Positions 33,320 through 42,964 of a stretch of 64,000 nucleotides of DNA are shown in pieces. Position numbers and translations under genes: made by a program. The notes beneath the pieces were generated by a model. It saw only the letters and a program-made list of their open reading frames with translations. It did not search any database and had not been told where the DNA came from. Origin of the DNA: Crambe crambe (Eukaryota > Porifera > Demospongiae > Poecilosclerida > Crambeidae); assembly GCA_963924555.1 (NCBI GenBank), contig OZ004584.1, positions 8,315,753 to 8,379,752 of the forward strand, written 5' to 3'. The number at the start of each line of letters is the position of its first letter. Within the stretch, counting starts at the first letter, position 1.

Positions 33320-33620
33320 TTACTGTACCATGCACATTATTGTTTCTGCTAGTTGAGTCATTTGTATCTTTTGCAGCACAGTAATAAGAGTTCTCCAAGT
33401 CATGGGTTTCTTCCCACTCCACTCTTCAAATATTCTGTAGTTGATGTCACGTGCATTCTTGTTCAGTTCTTTTCCAATTGCTCTCATTCGGGCTCCATTT
33501 TTATCGTCCAGGAGAAGCACTCCACATTCAAAATAGTTTGATCCAATCTCCTCAGCCGAATTCATTTCACCACATCATATATTCGAGATCCGGCATAGTT
33601 GGTGATTCACAAAGAGCTGT
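33320..33620 (-). pseudogene. Death-domain exon remnant
   Basis: The minus-strand reading runs from SAEEIGSNYFECG to LITVLQKIQMTQLAETI, closest to the gene Y exon. It lacks residues in the EEWLSGSGKKP loop (two codons lost) and has an in-frame stop just upstream of the methionine, and no other exons of the gene are nearby. It lies about 0.46 kb before peptide copy 5. Confidence 0.75.
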
Positions 33621-33946
33621 TGATTATTATGGTGGTGTCAAGTTTTGAAGAACACACACACTAACTACACATGCATCAACCCTTTACCCTATGAGCTACA
33701 TCTTTCCCCTATAGTGAGCTCTTCTGTGATCCCTCATGCATGGAGATGAAGGAGCTGCATAGCATTACTGATCTAGTCCTTGCTGAACCTGACAGCTATA
33801 GCTATTCCTTTGGTACATGTTTTGCTCTCATAATTATTTGAATAGTTAATGTAGCTTTCAACATATTGACTGTATACATCTTCCCAAGCATGCTATAATA
33901 TAATGTGCATGATGAGCAGGAGGTGGGGCTAAGAGTTGAAGCTGTC

Positions 33947-33955
33947 ATATAAAAG
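33947..33955 (+). promoter_or_regulatory. TATA box of peptide copy 5
   Basis: CATATAAAAG lies 125 bp before the ATG. The upstream G-rich box differs by one base from the other copies (GGAGGTGGGGC). Confidence 0.6.
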
Positions 33956-34079
33956 TAACAATGAACAGAAGCTACAGGTACAGCAGCAGACACTCACAGA
34001 CTGATCATCGTTAAACTTCAAATCACACTTCATCCTTTTCCTGCAAGCTGTAGCTAACAGTCACTCAAGAAGAAAGAAA

Positions 34080-34695
34080 ATGATTGCCATTAAGATTCTC
34101 GTCCTGGTATGCCTTGTAACTGTGGCTTTCTCCCAGTGCAGCAACCCTTCCACAGCAGTTCAAAACTGTATTACTGAAGTAACCAGGGTAAGATGTAGTT
34201 AATTTGCTATAGCTATTATTATAGTTACAGTACGTACGTACATGCAGAATGTCACCTTGATTCTAATCTGATTTGCTTTAATTGCTAGCTCTCTCTAAGT
34301 CAGGGATGGTAGATAAAATTCTACAAATAAATAGCTCTCTTCTCTCATCTGCCCTTATTCTACAGGCTGTCAATCAGGATAGAGATCCAGCAACTCTTTG
34401 TGGTTCCTGTGCTTCAATTTTGAGGGAATATTCTAGGTCCTGTGGTGATTCTACATCTACTAATCTAATAAATGAATGTGAGTAGTTCCATACCTTTACT
34501 AGCTAACTACATGCAAAATTACATATTTGTTGCTGTTGCTGCTACAGTTGACTAGCAATTTTTTCTTCTTTCATTTTTTCCCCTTTCTTCCTTTTTATTG
34601 TTACAGATTGTCCCAATAGTGGCAGTCCAAGCACCTATGGTTTCTCACTTGCTCTGGTGATGGCTGCTCCAGCTGCTATAGCAGTACTCTTCTAA
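34080..34695 (+). CDS. Small secreted cysteine-rich peptide, copy 5 (intact, 102 aa)
   Basis: Exons 34080-34187, 34366-34477 and 34607-34695 total 309 nt. The signal peptide is MIAIKILVLVCLVTVAFSQ. Six cysteines are at family positions. Exon 2 matches copy 3 except at a handful of residues (NQDRDPATLCGSC). The hydrophobic end reads MAAPAAIAVLF. The mature N-terminus (CSNPSTAVQNC) differs from copy 3 (QCNPSPAAQNC). The phase pattern (0,1) is as in all copies. Likely secreted or GPI-anchored. Confidence 0.75.
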
Positions 34696-36224
34696 CTGCT
34701 TATAACTTTTGTAGCCACAGTAGCCATAGAGCTAGTTAGTACAGAGAGTTATATTATAATGAATAGGACTGCTGTTTTCTGTGTTTTAGAGAATATTATT
34801 ATTAGATGTCACATAATTTATCATTATTTTTTTGATTAAAGTTTTGTTTGGAGAAAAGTGTTCATCTCTCCTATACATTGTTTTGTCGGGAGGGGGGGAA
34901 AGGCATGCATGAATGCACACAGAACCATACATTCTTCACGCTAGCTATCTGAAATGATGATGCATCTATTTCACTGTGTAACTTTAAGGTTTAGCTATTT
35001 ATTGATTTGTTAGCTATTGGCTGCATGCATGCATAACCATGCAGTGCTCAATAATAGCATTTTTAAAAAGCATGGTGTGCTGAAACATTTTGAGCTATAG
35101 TTTAGTAGCTATCAATCAATATGCTAAAAAATACTGACCTATGATGTTGCTGAGTTAATGCTAAGCAGCTGTATGGTAGTTACATTGCTAGCTATAGCTA
35201 TACATGCATGCAACATGCAGTTAAAAGCACATCATGTCATGCATGTCAAAAAATCAACAAGTTGCCATTGCAGCCACCCCAATATAGCTAGCTATAGCTA
35301 TAGCTGAATGTTCAAATGATATTTATTTTTTTGAGAAATTAATCCTGAGATCAAGAATTCTGAGCTGAATACCTATCAGGCACTAGATTGGGAGAAAATT
35401 TATTGACCCCTAGCTGTATTAGCCAGAGGTTAATTGATTCGCCTTGTGTCCACTTTGACACTAAAATAAAGAAAATATATATAGCTACTAGCTAGAAGGT
35501 ATGTTCCATACAATCATGATAAGAGTGGAAAGGAGTGTATATAAATCCTCCAAGTTCTTAGCAGTCATGACTTTTTCAATTCCAGATCATAAATTATCCT
35601 GTAGCTAGCTGTGCTTCTTCATGACAGCAGGACACCGAGTCTTACAGCAGGACACATGTATATAAACATTGCAGTGGGTTAATAAAACATTCCCCAAAAA
35701 CTTGGGTGTATTCACCAAAACTTTCAGGGCTTCTTAATGCTGCAATTGAAAAACTTGAGTGCAATTCACCAAAACTTTTGCTGCAACAGCATTCAATTTA
35801 ATTATAGCTACCTTAAAACATTCCCTATTCAATTTTTTTTTTTTTTTTTTTTTGCTTCGGAATCTAGCTATAATAGCTAGCTATTCAATAAAACTTTCAG
35901 TTTCTTTGAATGTAGCTATTATTGACATCAAATGATGTTATAGCTACAAGTAAGTCAATTTAAATTATATAATTATAACCATAATAATACTTGTAATGAA
36001 ACTCCCGAATGTGGTTAGAGCCTAGCATGCAAGTCAAAGACCAAGACTACAAAATTTACATCAAAAGATTCAGATAACTAATAAGTCATCACAAGGTAAG
36101 TCAATGTGAACACTGAGCAGGCTAAAATAGCTACCCAGGCCAATGAGTGCAAAAATACTGCAGTGTGTTATGCTCTATAAAAAAAGGTGACAGCTACACA
36201 AAAATGGTGAGGCTATTCTTATTT
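34696..36224. other. Intergenic flank with poly-T tract
   Basis: No gene. It is colinear with 7170-9541 except that the 0.8-kb insertion found there is absent, which makes this the empty-site reference. It contains the oligo-T run near 35829-35853 and CCCCAAAAACTTG repeats near 35690-35790. Confidence 0.5.
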
Positions 36225-39200
36225 TTAGCTCTTTGATACTTTTTTAATTACTGCTATTGTTTCTGCTAGTTGGGTCATTTGGATCTTTTGCAGCACAGCA
36301 ATCAGAGTTCCCCAAGTCACGGGTTTCTTCCCACTCCCACTTAGCCACTCCTCAAATATTCTGTAGTTGATGTCACGTGCATTCCTGTTCAGTTCTTTTC
36401 CAATTGCTCTCATTCGGGCTCCATTTTTATCTTCCAGGAGAAACACTCCACATTCAAAATAGTTTGATCCGATCTCCTCAGCCAAATTCATTTCACCACA
36501 CCATAGGAGATCCATCATAGTTGGTGGTTTGTAAAGAGCTGTTAATATAGTGATGTTTTGACTCACACACATTAACCATCATGCACACATGCATCAACTC
36601 TATGAGCTACATGCATCTTTCCCCTATACATATAGCTAGTGAGCTCTTCAATCCCTCATGCATACATGGAGATGAAGTACTTCCTATATTTCTATAACAA
36701 GGAACTGCATAGCGATATACCTTGATCTAGTCCTTGCTGAACCTGAGAGGTATCAGTGGATGATGATGATGATGCTGACTATATAAATAAATTAATTCAT
36801 AGCTGCATGTTCATACATGAATATTATTCTATACATACATCACTATTAGTGTCTGCCATTGATGAAACTCCAGAACTGGATGGTGGGACTTGTACCTCAA
36901 CTGTATACACAATTTTTCATGCATCAATCTTGGAGTATAACTATAGTGATCATGCATGGATCTGTATATACCTGGGATCACGATGTTGAAGTAACACTCT
37001 CTGTCCAATCCTTTCACTTCAAACTTGATACAATTTGATGAGTGTTGAGTTCCCTGATCCTCCACTTTACAAAGTGTTATTGACAACCTAGGAGGATAAT
37101 CCGGACACTTGGAAACCTTTTTATGCAGTGTTTCCGGTAGGTGAATATCACTATTTGAGATCTGGAATGATGCATGCATATAGATAGAGATGTGTCACAG
37201 TATAGGAAGCATACATGCATGCAGCTAGAAATAGAAACTAACAATAGTAGGCTCCTTATCGAAAAAAACGCTCCATCCTGCACTTCCCTCAGTCACTGAA
37301 ATGGTGACTTTATCTGCTGTCAGTTGAGCAGTAAAAGTAGATAACTCGCAATCTTCCATTCTTTTCATTATTACAGAATCACAGTGCTATAGATTGAAGC
37401 AGAGAATTAAACAGCTAAGCATTATCATGCATATATGACGTACTGATGTGTACACTTCTTGTAAGAGACAGACACAGAATACTGCCTTGGATAAAAATCT
37501 GTAGAACCTTGCTGAGTAATAAACTTCATTTTCTGAAATATCATTTAGCAATTAATTTTAATATACACAAAATTTAGTGCATGCATAGATCTATACCTTT
37601 GGGCTTCTTTGTTGCTGGAGAATGTGATGCCCTTCTTCTCTTTCGACCTAACTTCACGATGCAGAAATGTCTGAGGGTGATTTCTCCTACATGGTCACCA
37701 GGTTCGAATGTTCCCTTAGGCTCCTCTATTTCCTTGAAGATATACACAGGACCATCCTTCCGTTTTTCTGGAGTAGAGCTGGCAGAGAGAAAAACCATCT
37801 CACCACAGTCTGATGTACTCTCTAGATAAGCATAGTGATGGATCCGAAGTGCTATATCTTTTTGAAAGTTCACTTTTCTGTTGCACTTGATGAGATAAGC
37901 AGGACTTGCTGACACATAATCTTCTGGTAAAAGAAAAGGTCCCCTCAGGCATGGAAAAATCAACAAAGTCAAAGATTCCTCAACAGAGTTATCAGGAATT
38001 GAAAGACGAATACCCATGCCTTCAATAATAGCTCCTTCGGGTGTCACATCTTGGATGATTGGTTTCTGATGGAAAACTATTCCAGGAGATTTCGAACGAC
38101 ACTCTAAAAATCAAAAAAGTGGGTAAAATACAACATTCATGCAATTCATGCACTTCTATAATAGACTTTACCTTTAAGTTCGTGTTCTTGAATAGAGTAT
38201 TTCTCTAAAAATTCTCCTGCAGGCAAAGGTGAGCACTTCAGTTCCTGGACATAAAACTTAACTACCTCCTTTTGGCCCTCACTGGTAGCCCAGAAGATGG
38301 GTGTCTTATGATGAGAGTCTTCACAGAGAGGGTCGCAACCCTTTTCAAGAGTAAGGTAGGAGACGACCTCTAAATGTCCGTTGAGAGAAGCAAGATGAAG
38401 AGGAGTGACTTGACCTGATGTTCCTAGTGATGGATCGAAAGAGTGTTCATCGATGAAGTATTTCACTACTTCTAAATGACCCATCATGGCGGCACAATGC
38501 AAACACGTGTAGTCATATCTGAGCCTGGAGCATGGATCATTGACTATTTCATCGATAAGGAATTTAATATTTTCTAATTTCCCTCCATAAGCAGCATAGT
38601 GAATAGGAAGACACTTTAAGACATCATGGAGGGATTTTTTATCATGGTCTGAGATAGCATTAGTGAGATATTTGATAACCTTTATGTCTCCATTTTGAGC
38701 AGCAAGATGAAGAGGTGTTGCATTTGCAGCATCTCTGACATATGGATCACAGTGTAAATCTTCCACTAAAAACTTCACAATATCATAGTGTCCACCATTC
38801 GCAGCAAAGTGGATTGGAGTAAGACCCATTCCATCTCCCTTGATAGCTGCTACTCGATTAATATCCCCCTCTTTCCCAAGAGTGAGGTACTGTACGATAG
38901 ATAGATGTCCCTCCATTGCAGCTACATGGATAAGGTTTTGACCATTCTTGCCACAGATATCAGGGGGACAATTCAAATCCTTGATGAAAAAGCGAATAAT
39001 GTCCAAGTTGTTGAATGCAGCTGCTAGATGAAGGGGAGTATGACCATGGATATTTTCATGATATGGATCACATCCTTTGTCCAGAGTGAGGTATTTTACA
39101 ATCGACAAATGTCCGTTACCTGCAGCTAGATGTAGTGCTGTCTGCTCGTATTTATCCACATCATGTGGACTGAATTTTTGTTCATCTAGCAAGTACTTGA

Positions 39201-42003
39201 CTATGTCATAGAGTCCATGAATTGCAGCTATGTGAAGAGCATTACGATCATCATTGTCGAGGATTTCATGAGCATTTCTCAACTTCGAGATCAAAAATTT
39301 GATAACATCTATGTGACCTTTTAAAAATGCGGCATGAAGGGGAGTTGAACCACTGATGTTCTTGCATAATACATCACAATTTTTGTCCAGAGTGAGATAT
39401 TGTACAATGGATAAATGTCCATTAGCTGCAGCTAGGAGTAATGGAGTCTGTTTATATTTATCCAAACTGCTTGGATTACACTGTCGTTCATCAACCAAAT
39501 ACTTGATGATATTGAGATGTCCCTTTATTGCAGCTGCATGGATTGCATCACGACCTTTCTTGTTCAATATTGTACACAGACTTTTAAAATTCATAGCAAA
39601 ATATTGGACAACTTCTAATTGGCCGTTCTGAGCTGCAAGGTGGAAGGGAGTACTACCATCAATATTCCCTTTCATTGGATCACATTGTTTGTTTCGAATG
39701 AGGTAGTCTACAACAGGTAGATGTCCATTCGCTGCAGCTAGATATAATGGAGTCTGTTCATATTTATCCAGAACATATGGACTATATCCTCCTTCATCAA
39801 TTAAGTACATGACAATATTAGAATGTCCCTTACTTGCTGCAACATGAAGTGCATTCCTTCCATTCTTATCAACTGGAATACTGTGAGAAATGGACATCAA
39901 AAATGGAATAATAAACATTTGTCCATATTCAGCTGCAAGGTGTAGGGGAGTACTGCCATTAATATTCTTGCACATTGGATCACACAGTTTCCTATTAATA
40001 AGGTATATTACAACACGTATATGTCTATTTGCTGCAGCGAGATGAAGTAGAGTTTGTTCATACTTATCCAAGGAACAAGGATTACATCCCTGTTCTTCAA
40101 TCAAGTAATGCATGATATTTAAATGTCCTCGAATAGCTGCTATCTGAATAGGACTGCGGCCATCTCCATTGACTATGTCAGGAGAACATTTTAGATTTAA
40201 GATCACGAATTTAACAACATCAATGTGGCCATGGAATACTGCAAGGTGGAGCATATTACTGCCAGTAGAGTTTTTATTTGCAGGATCACACCCTTTGTCC
40301 AGGGAAAGATACTTCACAATAGTTAGGTGACCGTTGGCTGCAGCTAATAATACAGGACTATTCTTGAGGTTATCCAAACAAAATGGACTGTGTTTTTTAT
40401 CATCAATCAAATACTTCAAAATATCTAGACGTCCTTCAATAGCTGCTATATGAATTGGATTGTGACCATCTTCATCTGCAGACAGAGCACATCCCAGTTT
40501 ATCGATAAAAAATTTCAGGATATCTAAGCATCCTTGCTTCACTGCATGATGTAATACTGACTGACCGACTTCATCTTCATCCGTATAGTCACAATGCAAT
40601 TCAGTTATCAAAAACTTAACAATATCTAATTTACCAGTTTTGATTGCAGCACATAATAGTTCACTATTATTGATCTTTGCTATATTGTAGGTCATCCTTG
40701 CTTTAAGATATTCAATGGTGGCCATATCCCCACCTACAATAGCTAATGTCAAAGGATGCTGATAGATTTCTGTCCCTCTAAAAACTTCATCCAATGGTAC
40801 ATACTCTGCCATTTTTCTTACCAAAAGTTTAACCACATCGATACAACCCATTCTGCAGGCATACTGCAATGGAGTGAGATTATAATCATCATGACGAAGA
40901 GGTTCAACACCTTGATCCAGAAGGTACTGTACAATAGATACCTGGCCCCAGTAAGCCGCAATATGAAGGGGTGTACAATTTTTAAATCCTTTAATATCAG
41001 GATTAGTGCACAATTCCTTGACAAAGTACTTAACTATATGCAAATGACCATTTCTAGCTGCACAGTCCAGAGCAGTGAAACCGTGCATTCTGTCCAATGG
41101 ACTTTTACCATCTTTTATCATACTTTTAACACCTTCCAAATCACCTTCGCTTGCCATTTGATGTAGGAGAGAGTCGAGAACCAAATGTTCCTTCCCAAGA
41201 CCCCTTCTACCACATAATCTAATCTGTAGAATGTACACAGTCAACAGTATGAAAATTCAATTATATTTTCCATACCTCTATACGCTTAGACACAGTTTGG
41301 GCACAAGATAATTCCCCAGCTGTTTTTATAGCTGTGTTTGTGTGAGTACCTATTCCAGAATCTGAGCCAACTATCAAAATATTAATTGTCAGATAAATAC
41401 ACGATTATTAGCCTTATTTCAAACTTACTCATGTCATCACTAGGTAAAACCCCCTTCACTGGAGCTAATGACATCATCTCTGTATTGATCCCTGTATTAC
41501 GAAAAGTTCATTTGAGTTGGTAAAGGGTCAGCAGTTACCCTACACATACATGCGCAGCTAGCTAGCTTACCATACGTGTATGGTCCTGGATTTAGTTCTA
41601 CGTCCCCTGACAGTAATAACTGTAGAAAAGTCGACCAGATGGAAATGTATGCTTTAAATGAGGTGAAGATCCAGTATACACCACGCTGGGTTGTGTTATC
41701 TACACTCTCCTTTATAGGCTTAGGTACTTCAAAATCACAACATGGCTTCACTCTTGGATGGCAAAGAGGCTGGGTCAGGTATGGGCCCCTCTCCCTCCTC
41801 CTCCCCCTTCCCCAGAAGGAGTGGATGGCATAGAGGAGGAGCACAAAGCCAAAGACAGCCAGTCCTGATTGAGGGAGGGACATGGTCCTCTCCATCTGTA
41901 GACTGGTGGTGAGGGGACGTCTCATCTCCCACTGAACCTGCTTCCATAAGTAGCGACCAACAAGTCTCCCATGCGAGACGAAAGCTCGAGATCTTTGTGA
42001 CAT
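36225..42003 (-). CDS. Gene Y: TM leader/2A/ankyrin-ZU5-UPA-Death domain protein (11 exons, about 1656 aa)
   Basis: Exons: 42003-41571, 41491-41429, 41370-41276, 41223-38172, 38103-37597, 37532-37444, 37386-37243, 37161-36972, 36900-36839, 36742-36721 and 36538-36225. They total 4971 nt in one frame. Residues 1-45 are basic. A TM segment (about 46-64) is followed by GRGRRRER, and a second hydrophobic stretch (about 110-132) leads into SGDVELNPGP. The 2A break would fall after G140. Then come an acidic linker, about 30 ankyrin repeats, ZU5 (GMGIRLSIPDNSVEESL to LRHFCIVKLGRK), a UPA-like region over four exons, and a Death domain (MNLAEEIGSNYF, IFEEWLSGSGKK, PVTWGTLIAVLQK). ZU5-UPA-DD is the supramodule of ankyrins, UNC5 and PIDD. 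I infer a death-fold signalling adaptor; its ligand is unknown. An upstream ATG at 42048 is possible, but 42003 is the one shared with gene X. Confidence 0.88.
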
Positions 42004-42049
42004 GATACTGATCGATTCACAAAAACAATTAATTATGGTCCCACCCATA

Positions 42050-42105
42050 CGCCCAACTGCGCATGCTCAGAAATAGGAGCCTAAGAAAACGCGCATGCGT
42101 ATTAG
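42050..42105 (-). promoter_or_regulatory. Promoter region of gene Y with NRF1-like sites
   Basis: GCGCATGCGT at 42091-42100 and CTGCGCATGCTCAG at about 42057-42070, in only 135 bp between the RPA3 stop and the gene Y start. The pair is conserved at gene X. Confidence 0.5.
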
Positions 42106-42137
42106 GGGATTCGGTTGATGATGAGGAAAATAACTAC

Positions 42138-42729
42138 TTAGAATTCCATTTTAGTATTTGCGTGATTGCCAGAGGTGGAGAAAATCTCAGGGAAGTTAGT
42201 AGTTAGCCGAACAACTTCATCATATGCTTCAAGATCTAAAATTAAGAAATTAATTCACAAGATTTTAGGGATTTGATAGAACTCACCGAAGTCAGTCCCA
42301 AAATTGACGACTCTGTGGACACTGAGGGAGCAGTTATGCTCCACTCTCCCTAGTAGCTCTACATAAGGATCCAAGGAGTCATGCTGTATTGGTAAAGGTC
42401 GTCACATCCACGTACATATTTTAGGTAGAGGTCGTCACACTCACGAACTCTTACACGTACGTACACATACATACGAATTAACAGTGCTTACGAAAGGTTG
42501 AGGGAAACTAGCTTCTATTTTCTGTCCATCACTTGTCTCCACTGATATGGTTAAACCGTTTGATGACAACTACACAAAGAGAAGTCCGAAATAATTAACA
42601 CAGCTAGATTGGTGGCAAATCGTATAGACTTCTCACTCCTAGATTCTTTCCTACTACGCAGACATATTGTCCTATGCGACTGGAGAGCATGGATCCGTTA
42701 ACTCTTTGTTTGGATGATTCAGTATCCAT
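42138..42729 (-). CDS. RPA3: Replication protein A 14-kDa subunit (4 exons, 118 aa)
   Basis: Exons 42729-42637, 42569-42492, 42383-42296 and 42235-42138 total 357 nt. The product is a small OB-fold protein: RVNGSMLSSRIGQYVCVVGK at the start, then GLTISVETSDG, YVELLGRVEHNCSLSV and a final helix FDLEAYDEVVRLTTNFPEIF. The order and length (human RPA3 is 121 aa) fit RPA3 well, including V-C-x-V-G and the ELLGRV strand. It forms the RPA heterotrimer core with RPA1 and RPA2, which binds single-stranded DNA in replication and repair. The gene is head to head with the adaptor gene at 42965, 236 bp apart, and its 3' end lies 135 bp from gene Y. Confidence 0.85.
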
Positions 42730-42867
42730 CACATCACTCCTCTAATTCAAAATTCTTCCCTCCTCTATAGTTTATTCGTATAAATAGATCGGCTAGTAAG
42801 GAATTGGGAATTTTTGCGCATGCTCAATCGCTGTTTGCTCAATTATTATTTTTTGTGGGAAACTTTC

Positions 42868-42878
42868 ATTATAAAAGG
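42868..42878 (+). promoter_or_regulatory. TATA box of the PH-PTB adaptor gene
   Basis: ATTATAAAAGG lies about 90 bp before the start codon at 42965, inside the 236-bp divergent interval shared with RPA3. Confidence 0.5.
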
Positions 42879-42964
42879 ACAATCCTACATTTAGAACAGA
42901 AAAAGAACTTGGTTTAACAGTCTTTCAAAGTAGTGATACGATCTCGTCGAAAGAGAACCTAGAA

